Position numbers and translations under genes: made by a program. The notes under the pieces are model-generated. The model made no database searches. It was given only the letters and a program-made list of their open reading frames with translations, and was not told the DNA's origin. Below, one piece after another: positions 39,701 to 50,897 of a DNA stretch of 64,000 nt (within the stretch, counting starts at the first letter, position 1; every line of letters begins with the position of its first letter). The DNA is taken from contig CM035350.1 in the NCBI GenBank assembly GCA_020137815.1, forward strand, positions 2,215,828 through 2,279,827, in the 5' to 3' direction. Origin of the DNA: Hormiphora californensis. Its lineage: Eukaryota > Ctenophora > Tentaculata > Cydippida > Pleurobrachiidae.

Positions 39701-42700
39701 ATTAAATCTTTTTCTAATCGACTAGGCTAATCCTGAGCTTTCGAAAATGCACCCTATAGATATAGATCTGATGAACACTTAATTTTTTGGTTAATTAGGC
39801 TAATTACTACTTAATTAACTAATTTTGAAAAAAGGAATAGCACGGGATACTAAATTACTAGATGACTGAAAAGTTTGAAATCGATATCTCAAAAACTGTG
39901 GCTACAATCTAAGTTTGTCCAAATAGCCCCAACCTCGGTCTGATTTACATCGCAGATTTACAGCTGGGGCAATGTGGTGTGTCGCGGTCACGTGATTGAA
40001 TGCGCGCATTGTGATTGGTCTAGAAGCCACTAGTCCAAATTGCCCCGTGTCTCGCGATCAAAAATATCCCGACTTACCTTCATTAACAAGGTTAATTAGC
40101 TATCTAAAAGTTATGTTTTCGATTCAAATTTGTTCTGAGGCTCAAGATAAAGGTTCAGTTGCACAAATTGAGTAGCTAACTAATTGATTAAGTAAATTAA
40201 TGGCTCTTGAAATACCAATTGAATGCCAAAACCGTCCAAATTACCCCGGTCTACCCTAACTATATCTCCCGTATGACAGGTGCAAGCCGCTGAGTGTGCT
40301 ATGGGGCAAGTTCCCCCAGTTTTCTGCCAAGAATTCTGTTATTTTCGATGACGTCAGACACAACTTTTTAATGGCACCTCGCAGTGGTCTTCGGGTAAGG
40401 AAATAGTTTGCTAGAATTTACAGCCATACATGGTTGTAAATTTTGCTGAGAGGCATAATGGCATGGCCATGCTCCTTTATAAAATCTCCATCGATAAGAG
40501 TGTTCCTATATGCTCCTTCATAAAAACAACCACTCCACAGATAAGGGCATTCCGACATGCACACCAGAACAGGACGACAGATCGTGAACTGCTGAAACTG
40601 GCCCGATATTTGATGCTCATTGCCGAGAAATCTGATTTCACAAAACTAAACCACGACAGATGGGAAAGGTAAGGAAATGATAAAGGAAGAAGTGTTTGAA
40701 TGAGTGGGGGGGGGCCGGCTGAAGTTTTTGAAGTTTGAAGTTTTCCACCCTACTTTTTGAGTTTTTGAAGTTTTTGAAGTTGACTTCAAAAACTTCAAAA
40801 ACTTCAAAAACTCTAAACTACTTTTATATGCTATCAGTGACTATTATTACACTTGTTTAGGTTAGTTTAATGCTTAATACATAGTGTGGCAAAGTTATCC
40901 GTCCTTGTCTGCCCTTTTTCCACCGCAAATTAGGATATTTACAATGATTCCTAGCCGTGAAATCCATGGCACAATTTGGTGTAAAAAGTTTAAATTTTTT
41001 GTAAAAACTGATTTTATTTTCATTCTATAACTCAAACAAGAATTATTGCATTATGTGTTCATAATGCTGAGTTTCCCTGCCCTACCGTTTCACATGTCAG
41101 TGACATGACATTGTCACTGCCAACAGGATCAAGGCTTGGTCATAATGTAATGTGAGATGCATACGATCTAGCACACACGTCCATCAAACTGTGTCAATGA
41201 GGTGTTTGATGAAGGAGTAGCTCGTCACTGTGTGCGCGGCTCTAGTTGCTACACCGTTGCCCCTCGCAACGAAAGTGTGACCAAAATGGTCCCTCTACCG
41301 ATTAGTTAGTATACCAAAATGTCGTTTTCGAATTCTAACCCTGCTATGCCTTTTTACAAAGTAAAAAGGCATCCGGGTGAATGCCTTCGGCATTCACCCG
41401 GGCAGGGAAAAAATTGCCTAGAAAATGCTAAGAAAGTGTTAAAAAAATTATAAAGTAAATTTTCAAAATTTTTTTTTGGGGCCACACCCTTTTTGCCAGT
41501 TTCACAAAATGCAAGTTTTTTATGAAGGGAGTAGTGAAAAAAATATGGACACTAAAATCATCAGCGGCCTCGAGTTAGTGGGGGTACGTGCCAAAATGAA
41601 GTCTCCACCTCATCTAATTCGAGGGATAATGGGATATTTTCATAATTTTGTGTGTGCGCATGACTTTTTTGGGCTAGACCAGTTTTAATGGTTTATGAGT
41701 GACTATAGGCTTTTTAAAGGGGTGCATCTTGTTCGGAATACGCAACTTTATATAAGAGTTATGGGCAGGTCGGTAGAACTTCGACAGAATTTAGGGTAGG
41801 TCAATTTAGGGTAGGTCTGAATTTAGGGTAGGTCTGAATTTAGGGTAGGTCTGAATTTAGGGTAGGTCTGAATTTAGGGTAGGTCTGAATTTAGGGTAGG
41901 TCTGAATTTAGGGTAGGTGAATTTAGGGTAGGTCTGAATTTAAGGTAGGTTCGTAACGTATTGTTTATCAAAGCATTGCAATTCGACATTAGGTTCTGAT
42001 TAGGTCGCTGAACCGCGTCCCGTATCTCGTATCAACTCATTTCAATTCGATCTTAGTCACCGATTAGGTCGCTGAACCACGTCCCGTATCTCGTATCAAC
42101 TCATTAAAATTCGAGGTTAGACACAAATTAGGTCCCTGAACCGCGTCCCGTATCTCGTATCAACTCATTTCAATTCGATCTTAGTCACCGATTAGGTCAC
42201 TGAACTGCGTCCCGTATCTCGTATCAACTCATTGCAATTCGATCTCAGTCACCGATTAGGTCACTAAACCACGTCCCGTATCTCGTATCAACTCATTGAA
42301 ATTCGATCTTTGTCACCGATTAGGTCGCTGAACCGCGTCCCATATCTCGTATCAACTCATTGGAATTCGAAGTTTGACACAAATGTTTTTTTTTTCTTAA
42401 ACAGGTTTCAACTCAGGATGGAACGTGCATAAACTAATAATTTCATTTGATGCGATACGGAACACAGTCTACCGACCTAACTCAGTTCACCTACTTTAAG
42501 TAGAACTTAGTGTCGGTGACTAAGATGGAATTGCAATGAGTTGATACGAGATACGGGACGCGGTTCAGCGACCTAATCGGTGACTAAGATCGAATTGAAA
42601 TGATTTAATACGAGATACGGGACGCGGTTCAGGGACCTAATTTGTGTCTAACCTCGAATTTCAATGAGTTGATACGAGATACGGGACGCGGTTCAGCGAC

Positions 42701-43862
42701 CTAATCAGAACCTAATGTCGAATTGCAATGCTTTGATAAACGATACGTTACGGACCTACCCTAAATTCAGACCTACCCTAAATTCAGACCTACCCTAAAT
42801 TCAGACCTACCCTAAATTCAGACCTACCCTAAATTCAGACCTACCCTAAATTCAGACCTACCCTAAATTCAGACCTACCCTAAATTCTGTCGAAGTTCTA
42901 CCGACCTGCCGAGTTATGAAGCAACATAGGGCCTATCTCCAACGGTTTAGGAGATATGAGTTTTTGAAGTTTTTGAAGTTTTTGAAGTTTTCCACCCTAA
43001 GTTTCTCTTTGAAGTTTTTGAAGTTGACTTCAAAAACTTCAAAAACTTCAGCCGGCCCCCCTCCGAATGAGTGGGTGGAGGTCATTATTGTAATAGGTTC
43101 ATTGACAGAAGTGTGAGCTGAGCAAGGGAAATAGTTCCGCCCCGAATCCTGCAGCAGAAGTGCAACTCAAGCAAAATATTATTTGAGAGAATGATCTGCA
43201 AATCACTGAGTAACTAACGCAATGTAGAACTAAGATACATTTCAAAAAGGCAGAGTGATATATATCTAAACAGATCTAGCACACTGTGTATGCATGTGAT
43301 CAGTGTGTGTGAGAGGGAGGGTGCTTGAGGATCTATAGTTCAGCTTTTCTTCTGTAGTGTGCTGATACAGATAGCTCTATTATTCTCACAAGCGGGTGTG
43401 TCGTCAGCACTTGTTATAGAGGGGGATAGAGATTGGAAAACAATGAATGATATAGAGGGGGATAGAATTGGGGAACAATGAATGATATAGAGGGGGATAG
43501 AATTGGGGAACAATGAATGATATAGAGGGGGATAGAATTGGGGAACAATGAATGATATAGAGGGGGATAGAATTGGGGAACAATGAATGATATAGAGGGG
43601 GATAGAATTGGGGAACAATGAATGATATAGAGGGGGATAGAATTGGGGAACAATGAATGATATAGAGGGGGATAGAATTGGGGAACAATGAATGATATAG
43701 AGGGGGATAGAATTGGGGAACAATGAATGATATAGAGGGGGATAGAATTGGGGAACAATGAATGGATGCAACTAAACACATCTCCTCCCCTCAAGATACT
43801 GCGAGAAACACGGGGTGACATTTGATGATCTGATTGCCAAGTCACCAGATGAAGGTCAGTGA
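36727..43862 (+). CDS. UBLCP1: Ubiquitin-like-domain CTD phosphatase 1, 333 aa, seven exons
   Basis: Exons 36727-36883, 37513-37812, 38001-38099, 38310-38445, 40280-40394, 40541-40668 and 43796-43862 join in phase without a break. Residues 1-75 are the ubiquitin-like domain ([23 protein letters not shown]), which in UBLCP1 docks on the proteasome base subunit Rpn1. The FCP/SCP-type phosphatase domain follows, with the DxDxT motif in [13 protein letters not shown] (nucleophile Asp), [16 protein letters not shown], and the second acid pair in [16 protein letters not shown]1 dephosphorylates 26S proteasome in the nucleus. The length is close to human (318). The introns are large for this locus because each holds its own repeat: a CACGTG minisatellite (intron 1), a TIR element (intron 4), the paired 14-mer (intron 5), and a foldback element plus 35-bp minisatellite (intron 6). 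Confidence 0.97.
36940..37490. repeat. 23-bp minisatellite with a CACGTG E-box in nearly every unit
   Basis: Over twenty imperfect copies of a unit with core TCACAAGTCACGTGCTCAG, some shortened by internal deletion. Almost every unit keeps CACGTG or CACGTGT. It fills most of UBLCP1 intron 1. The cysteine-rich repeat ORFs reading across it are artefacts. Confidence 0.95.
38583..40256. mobile_element. 1.67-kb non-autonomous TIR element in UBLCP1 intron 4
   Basis: Ends are GGGTAGACCGGGGTAATTTG and its reverse complement, matching over about 26 bp, flanked by TA on both sides (38581-38582 and 40257-40258), as for Tc1/mariner-type TA targets. The interior has no transposase frame. It repeats a GGGGCAATTCGGAC / GGGGCAATGTGG motif in both orientations (clusters at 38.61-38.65, 38.86-38.96, 39.96 and 40.04 kb), probably transposase-binding or self-pairing subterminal repeats. 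Superfamily assignment is inference. Confidence 0.8.
40470..40524 (+). repeat. Paired intronic motif in UBLCP1 intron 5
   Basis: A variant (TGCTCCTTTATAAA, 40470-40483) is followed by an exact TGCTCCTTCATAAA (40511-40524) ending 16 nt before the acceptor at 40540. Sense orientation. Confidence 0.8.
40709..43064. mobile_element. 2.36-kb foldback element with target-site duplication
   Basis: Both ends are GGGGGGCCGGCTGAAG in inverted orientation followed by TTTTTGAAG repeats. The flanks share GAATGAGTGGG (40698-40708 and 43065-43075), an 8-11 bp target-site duplication (the end is blurred by the G run). Inside, a second inverted pair (about 41747-42380 against 42480-42925) consists of 17-bp units with core GAATTTAGGGTAGGTCT and about 60-bp units with core CGTCCCGTATCTCGTATCAA. 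The copy numbers of the two arms differ. No transposase frame was found. Duplication length and long repeated arms fit a Mutator- or hAT-type non-autonomous foldback. Confidence 0.82.
41346..41402. other. Two adjacent perfect hairpins inside the foldback element
   Basis: TGCCTTTTTAC-AAA-GTAAAAAGGCA is followed at once by CCGGGTGAATGCC-TTC-GGCATTCACCCGG. Stems of 11 and 13 bp with 3-nt loops. Function unknown. Confidence 0.75.
43420..43766. repeat. 35-bp minisatellite
   Basis: About nine to ten near-identical 35-bp units (core GAACAATGAATGATATAGAG) just before the last UBLCP1 exon. Because 35 is not a multiple of 3, all three minus frames stay open as a 35-residue repeat. That is a translation artefact. 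Confidence 0.95.
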
Positions 43863-44305
43863 GACAACACACGTGCTTGTTGGTATTTTGTGTAAGGAGG
43901 GACATTTGTTAGATGATGTAGTTGCAACCGGGATCTGGTTCCGATCTGGGCGATAAAATATGGCTTTCTTGGCTCCGATCCCGGTTGTAACTGCCCGCTG
44001 TGACTTGTTGTTGGGGTATATGACTACAGACTGTTGTTAGCGTTTGTTCGTGTCTGTTTGAACCTGTCTCTCTCGTGTGAATCTGTGAAATTGTTGATGT
44101 AAAATTGTTCTCTTTTCAGTTTTTGAACCCCGTTAATTAGACTGTTTATCATTCGTCAAATTCCAAACTGAGAGCAAACAAAAAAGATAAATAAAGTCTC
44201 CTATTTTAGTCACTTAGTCAGAAATTGTTCATAGACGCACTTATTCTATTAGCAGCACTGCGTATTCAGGTGCAGTATATAACTTTTCTCGATCACAGCT
44301 TCCTT

Positions 44306-44607
<302 letters not shown>

Positions 44608-44610
<3 letters not shown>

Positions 44611-47407
44611 ACAAGCAGGCTGATCAACAGGCACGATATCAGCATCAGAGGCCAGGCTCTTCGCGTCCAGGTCAGAGGGACTCATCTTGTCTGCAGCTCC
44701 CTGTAGGGGTAGAGAGAGGGTCAACCCACCTCGCGGTCTCACAGAACTACCGCCCTGAATGAAGAAATGTGAATAGCATGTTTCCTAATGCAGTGAATTA
44801 CTACCATGGGATCCTGCACTAATGTTTCCTAATATCCACCTAGATCGGATCTACTCACGCACGTTCTGTACAGCAGATTGGTCGACAGCACTCCTCGCTC
44901 CCCTCAGTTCGACTTCTAGATCTCGCTCCCCCTTTAACACATGGGTCAATAGACAGAGCAGGGCGGAGTTGGTAGCAGCATTCTTCTCTGCAGTCTCTCG
45001 CATAACCTCCAGGTTTTCACTAAGTAAGATAGAGGGTTAGCAAGGGGAAGATGTCAGATAAATGGGCCGCATATATGATCTGATCATTATCTGTCAGAGC
45101 ATTGGCCTGACAGATCATTGTCCTTACTTGATTTGTCGAAGTAGTTTGGTCTGTTCCAGCAGTTGCTCCTTACCTATCCTCTCTTCTTCCTTTCTTTCCT
45201 CAGGGTCACCTGAAAATTCTATTAGAATAAAGATGCTAATTTGACAATTTTGAAACAGTAGCTGATGTTTTCTAAGAAAACACGAAGCCTATTTGTAGTA
45301 AGAGTAAGTGGTGGGACCACTTACTCAACAAAGGCCTGTATAAGGTCTTTATTTCGATGTTTTAGAGGCCTCATATTATTATTCAAACTTTGAATAATGA
45401 GGCCTTTAAATCTAACTTTTAGTTTCCGGGAATAAATATAGTCGTTCTCTAGAAGCATTTCTTGGTTTCTCTCGTGATATATTGTGGAGAGCTATATGGC
45501 TGTATTATCATGTCCATTGTCCAACAAACTAACGTGGCGGGCTGAAGATGCTGAAGCGTTTCCTGTTTCTCACGGGAACAATAACTGCTGGAAAATCCGC
45601 GGGAACGCAGCTCCCGTGCCGGGATCGTTCCCGGGCAGGAGGGGACACCAACCCGCTAGCAGGGGATGATGAGGAGGGTTCCTTGGTATAGGTGGCAACA
45701 ATGATAGGACGCATGTCAGATCAACAAACAATTGATACTATCAACTTCGTGCAATTAATTCCCGTAATGCTTGCTCGAGAAAAAAAAAAGAGAGAGGACG
45801 TTTACACGGCCTACTCAACGTCCAAAGAAAGATTGGAGAGCATGGAGCTGAGAGGTGGGAGAGTCTCGGAAAGAGAGAGAGCAATCAGAGAGCTTGCTTC
45901 GCTAACGACACATGTGTGGGGCGGGATGTATGCTAATCGCGAGGAAGGAGTAGGAACGGAGTCTCCGTCTTGAGTGTAGTAGTTGTCATAGCAACCCAAT
46001 CTAAAGATAGATCATTAACAAGCAGATCATTATACCTTCTTACAATCGGTAGAAACCGCCAGGAAGTTTTTAGTACAATAATGACCGCTTATCTATTAGA
46101 CCAACAACTCAGAGGTCAGAGTCTGGTTAGGAAGAATAAAACCCGACCAGAATAAAATAAAAGCTGTTATACTGAAAACTAAGCAAACTGAAACACTGAC
46201 CAACAGCCCAACACTCTTAGTCTTTAGATAAATCATAAAACCCAACAATGAAGTGTCGAAACACTGTAAACATCACCCAAGTATTCAAACTCACATTCTA
46301 GGTAGGCAGGTAGGGTTGGTATTTTGGGGTGAACCATGCCCGTGTAGACTGCGTTCATGTGTTTCCCTATGTGGGTGTCACCCAGGCAGAGATGGAGTTG
46401 CTCATGGTGAGGTCCACTACATACACGTCTCTTGAACAATCTGGGAGAGAGAGAGGAAGGGAGATATTTGGGAGGGGGAGGCAGCTCTACTGCACAGGAC
46501 CTGGCGTGTCTAGACCCTCCCGTTAGCTCCTCAGAGATGTGCAATGATATTACCTGTTGGCATTTCTGTCACACTGGTATCGCTCTATGAGCTGGTACAT
46601 CTTGTCCCAGCACTGGTGGGGGGTCCGGTACTGGTACCTCTGGGTGTACTTCCGGGATAGCCTCTGAAACATGCAGTGATTAGTGAGTTCTTGTTTACAA
46701 CATTTTCAACAGATTAACAGAAGAGAGGACATTGTCTTTGCCCGGCCTTCTCCTATACTGCCTCTACATTTACAGAAGCTGATTCCAACATGTGAACAGC
46801 TAACAGTGTAATACCTGGAAATCAATATGATCATCCCCGTATTCCTCAATCTGTTCCCGATACAGACTAATCAGGTGGTCCACCTCCTCCTTATCCCAAG
46901 GTCCCATCTTGGCCTCCTTAGGAGGGGGTGAGGGCGGCAGGGGCTCTGGGGTAGGCGGGACAATCTCCTTTCCTGTCCACTTACCAGTCAACTTTTTACG
47001 ATAGTTGGCTAGTTGCTCAGACAATATCACATCACTCCTGTAGGAACTATGTCAGGGGGTTGCTTGACTCTCTCTCTCTCTCCTCGCCCTTTTTTATAAA
47101 GAAAAAGGGTTTGAACAAAAAACAAAAGGGGGGAGTCTTGTTCATTAGCTGTAGTATGTAAACGGTGGTGGTGGTTTCTCACCCCTCTTCATCTCTGTTC
47201 TGGTCTGACCTGAGAGCGCCCAATTCTCTTATGTTAATGAGGTTTCTCAGTCCATCCTTTGCGGCTTTCTGCTGTTTATTCAAACTGTCTGATCCAGATG
47301 CAAAGAGGGCCACTATCTCTCGGTATCTGTACCCGTGCTCTTCCTGTTAGATAGTATGAGAGTCGAGTGATCAGAGCCCCGGTTAGAGAGTGGTTCTCTC
47401 TCTTTCA

Positions 47408-47486
<79 letters not shown>

Positions 47487-48798
47487 ACTTTCTCTCTCTG
47501 GAATACTAAGTATATATGCTTGGCAGAGATAAAAGATCTAAGTAAATGTAGCTTTACTGGAGCCAGCAGCTAGGTATAATACCTCAAGTGAAATGACTGC
47601 TGGGTGGGAGATATTCATCTCTCTGCAGATTCTTCCTATCGTGTAAAGGTTATCAATCGCCTTCATTGGATCTCGGTGGTCTATCAAGTCACTCACACTG
47701 ATCGGATCAGATACACCAAAACTCTTACTCCATCTAGACAGGGAGCATTTGTAGATTTATTTTAGTTTGAAATTAATCTACCGAAAAAATTCAATTGCCC
47801 TTCCTCTCTTTATAACTTGCTGAGGGGTATAGTACTGCCCACGCCCCACGTACTGCATGGCGCCCTCGGACAGTTGGCGGCAAATTGAAAGACTGTTTCC
47901 AATTGTGTTCTTTACCATGAACAGTCTTTCAATCTGCCGTAAACTGTCTCACTGAGGATTGAATATAATCGACCGAAGAAAGTTTTTGTAAGAACTAAAT
48001 AATATGAAGCGGGGCGGAGCTGAACCATGTTGGCAGGGGCGGTGGTAGGCTAGACTATTTGGCGAAACTACTAATGCGAGCTAAACTATGTGACTGCACA
48101 GTCTGCAGTTCACACTGCACATACCTGATAAATGTTTCAATGTTGATCCTCGCAAAGAAAACACTGTTTCCAATATTCTCCCTGAAGTGAACCTGTCTGA
48201 AGGTATCTCCCGACTTTTCACATTTCATTCTGTTGATCGCGTTGATCAGCCGACACAGCACAATCCCATCTTGGAGACACTGAGAGGGGTAATATCAGTT
48301 AAACCCGTGGAATCATCCTGTAGGTTTAGTCAGACATCCTATTCTTCACTTATAGTAGCTCACCGAGAAGAACTGCTCTATCTCGATGCATGAGTTAGTG
48401 ATGTCAGCTATCCAGGTGCACAGATCCACAGCCAGGGGCACGTTCTCTACATCCACTAGAGAGGTCAGGAGAGGTCCAATGGGACGCAGTTGGGCACCAC
48501 CGGATTGGGCTGCCACTGCAGTAGGGCTCTTCTTATCATCTGAGGGGAGATAGAAGTGTTTATGAAGGAGCACATGGTAGTCTTTCTGTAGATTGTCGGG
48601 TTCAGTATGGTGCCTCACCCTTGGTAGACCTAGAAGCAGTCTTGGAATGGGTTATCGGACTGGAGCTGTGAGGTCGTGTTACCTTTGTCAACTTCATCTA
48701 AATAATATCTCTCACTGTCTCGCTACCTCTCCATCCCCATGGTAACTAACTCGGGACTTACTTTTAACTAGATCGATTGTGTTTCGCCACGTACTCAT
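44608..48798 (-). CDS. GAS2-like calponin-homology protein with a Myb/SANT-like segment, about 510 aa
   Basis: Well-phased exons on the minus strand: 48364-48539, 48125-48279, 47583-47733, 47183-47343, 46815-47037, 46554-46663, 46295-46440, 45128-45209, 44863-45019, 44743-44754, 44608-44700. Short 5' exons begin at ATG 48798 (48762-48798, then about 48683-48697 and 48.61-48.64 kb, joins uncertain). The calponin-homology domain is of the GAS2 type: LQDGIVLCRLINAINR, then NSVFFARINIETFIRWSKSF, and NLYTIGRICREMNISHPAVI. GAS2 proteins bind actin through this domain, but the GAR microtubule domain was not found. Instead a later segment (GPWDKEEVDHLISLY, LSRKYTQRYQYRTPHQCWDK) looks Myb/SANT-like. 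Next come a Cys/His-containing exon (CSGPHHEQLHLCLGDTH) and a charged helical stretch (ERKEEERIGKEQLLEQTK). Domain identities are by eye, and the SANT call is the weaker. Confidence 0.72.
45306..45407. other. Two adjacent hairpins in an intron of the CH gene
   Basis: GTAAGTGGT-GGG-ACCACTTAC is followed about 40 nt later by a longer hairpin, AGGCCTCAT...TTATTCAAA-CTT-TGAATAATGAGGCCT (about 45367-45406, one small bulge). The layout resembles the twin hairpins at 41346-41402, but the sequence is different. Confidence 0.6.
47396..47492. repeat. (CT)n microsatellite in a CH-gene intron
   Basis: CT dinucleotide tract with two TTTC interruptions. Confidence 0.95.
47869..47948 (-). ncRNA. Pre-miRNA-like intronic hairpin
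   Basis: A 29-nt 5' arm (47869-47897) pairs with a 29-nt 3' arm (47920-47948) with about two or three unpaired or wobble positions around a 22-nt loop. The core TTGAAAGACTGTT pairs perfectly with AACAGTCTTTCAA. It lies in the intron between the two halves of the CH domain (47734-48124), so the sense transcript would be minus, though either strand folds. Arm length, near-perfect pairing and intronic location suit a microRNA precursor. A small palindromic MITE is the alternative. Confidence 0.4.
48559..48572 (-). repeat. Exact motif copy TGCTCCTTCATAAA in a CH-gene intron
   Basis: Sense-strand copy ending 19 nt before the acceptor of the first CH-domain exon (48540). Confidence 0.8.
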
Positions 48799-49990
48799 GG
48801 TTTGTGAAGATGTAATGGAAAGGAGAGAACCAAGCAATTGCAAGCACATCTGATATATTATGTTTAGACTGGCTTATTTACCCAGTATACAAAGGTTTCA
48901 TGTCTACCCAGCGGCACATGGAATTTTGTAATCCTTGTATCTCATTGGTTGTAACCTGGAAAATTAAACCACCTGGATCTAATCCAAAGAGCGGGAAATG
49001 GAAGGGGGAGAGAGATAGAGAGATAGAGAGATAGAGAGATAGAGAGATAGAGAGATAGAAAGAGGGAGGGAGGAAGAGAGATGCACGTGGGTGGTGATCT
49101 CATATTGTAGGCACAATTAGAAATCTGCATTAGCTATACCCTGATGGAATACCATGCTCTATTTTCATTACAGAGAGAATACTCCGTAGGCCGCAACATA
49201 TGCCGAACAGGCCGCTGAATTTTCTATCTCTTTCTTTCTTATTTTCTCTTTCTATCTCTTTCTCCCTCTCTCTCTCTAATTTCTATCTCTCTCTTTTCCT
49301 CCCTCTTTTTATTTCATATTGGTTTCTGGAGAATAATGGCTGCCCGCTTGTAAGCATAACTAATGAAAAGATTACAAGATTTCACCCATGATCCCATCTG
49401 ACCCCCAACAAGAACTGAACTAGGACTGAACTCTGAACAGTGTTTAACGATTACTTAGCTCATATCTCTTTAATAGGGATCCCCTTATAATCGACGGGTC
49501 ATTAGCAGGGACAATTGGCAAGCTAAACGGGGTCCTGGATCATAAATACATGGTTACAAGCCCTTCAGGCTCTCTCTTGCTCTCTTCCTTCTCATCCCCC
49601 CCACTGTGTGTGGTCTTTCCTCAAAGGGCGCATTATGTATTATATGCAAACATCCTTCTGTTCCCGAGAATTGAACACTTTTATAAAAATGTAATTCTCA
49701 AATTATGAGCTTGAAACTTGTTCAATTAGGGCCAGGGGCGAGAGACCCCCTCAACAACTTGAAATAGGGACAGTGGGACGGCAATCATGGAATGGACTCA
49801 TCAGATGAGTGTATATATTCCTGCTGAACTATAATAGGGGACCTCTGTATTATATTCAATAGAGTCCTCAGTCCCCACTCTAATTAAGGGCTCTCCAGTC
49901 GACCAGGCCTCATTACTCAAGGCTATGCCATAATTAGTACCTACATATAACAAGTCTATGGTACCTCTGTCAAAGTAGTAGTCGGAAGGT
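48799..49990. other. Intergenic, no supported exon
   Basis: Contains a GATAGA-type tract (49008-49066) and a CT-rich run (49.22-49.31 kb). No other signal was seen. Confidence 0.6.
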
Positions 49991-50314
49991 TTAATTGTCA
50001 AACATGTCAGTCCCGAGAGGTCCGAAGAGCTCTTTCTGCCCCGTGAGCCCATTGTAGATCATGCCATTGGGCATGGAGAGGCGTCTCTCTAGTCGGGGTG
50101 GGCCTGGTGAGGTGGGGGAGGTAGGGGAGGTGTCTGTTGTACCGTTCTGATCGTTGATCCTGTTCTTACTACCAGCCTTCTTCATCCCTCCACTGGTAGA
50201 GGAACTGGTGACACTGTCCCTGCGGCTGGGTACCGGTGCTGCACTCTGATCGACCGTGGGACGGCGTCCTCCCTTTCCGTTCTTTGCTTTCGTCGGGGTC
50301 GGCTTGCTCGACAT
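49991..50314 (-). CDS. Small basic phosphosite-rich protein, 107 aa, single exon
   Basis: Starts at ATG 50314 (MSSKPTPTKAKNGKGGRRP) and ends at TAA. The protein is disordered and rich in Ser/Thr/Pro/Gly, with two good basophilic kinase sites, RRDSV and ERRLSMPN, repeated TSPTSP (proline-directed sites), and a conserved-looking end (MIYNGLTGQKELFGPLGTDM). No family was recognised. It reads as a genuine gene because composition and ending differ from the repeats around it, but a splice to other exons cannot be excluded. Confidence 0.5.
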   Translation of the reverse strand: MSSKPTPTKAKNGKGGRRPTVDQSAAPVPSRRDSVTSSSTSGGMKKAGSKNRINDQNGTTDTSPTSPTSPGPPRLERRLSMPNGMIYNGLTGQKELFGPLGTDMFDN

Positions 50315-50557
50315 CACTACTGACAACAACAAGATGTGTAACTGATGTAGCTGGAAGTAGTACTAAAACGGCCAAGGTTAAGCACGGGGAAGATTTACAA
50401 GCTGCAGTAATTGAAAAGTATTTAACAAAAACCTAAGAAGAAAATGACAGACAACCCATGGGGGAAAAGAAGGGTCGTTTAAAAGCGTTGGGATACATCC
50501 GGCCTCCTTAGACCCTCATCTTTATCATCTGAAACTATTAAGTTTTGGGTAAGAGGA

Positions 50558-50604
<47 letters not shown>

Positions 50605-50831
50605 GAGGGGAGAGAGGAAGGAGAAAACCCCCCCCCCCCCTTTTTCGAGGAAGATCCCAAGAAAGGCTAAAGCCCCAGTTCTCCTTCAACAAGAAGGAGA
50701 AAAAAGGGGTAAAAGCTCAAACTAAGTCACTTCCACATAGGAAGGAAGGGACAAGCCCAAGAACGAGAAGGTTGTGGTTGAACATGTATGTCAAGATGCC
50801 TCTCTCTAACTCTCTTCTCTATGTATATATT

Positions 50832-50897
<66 letters not shown>

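Noticed and set aside
41790-42890. Telomere-like arrays (TTTAGGGTAGG units)
   Set aside because: The unit is 17 bp and appears in mirrored arms of a foldback element. It only resembles TTAGGG by chance.
43340-43905. 35-residue repeat protein ([13 protein letters not shown] units), and possible CRISPR-like array
   Set aside because: The 35-bp unit is open in three frames because 35 is not a multiple of 3. The units are directly contiguous with no unique spacers, so it is a minisatellite, not a CRISPR array.
49801-50052. Minus-strand frame downstream of the 107-aa gene
   Set aside because: It starts inside the small gene in another frame and its remainder is 3' untranslated sequence without coding character.
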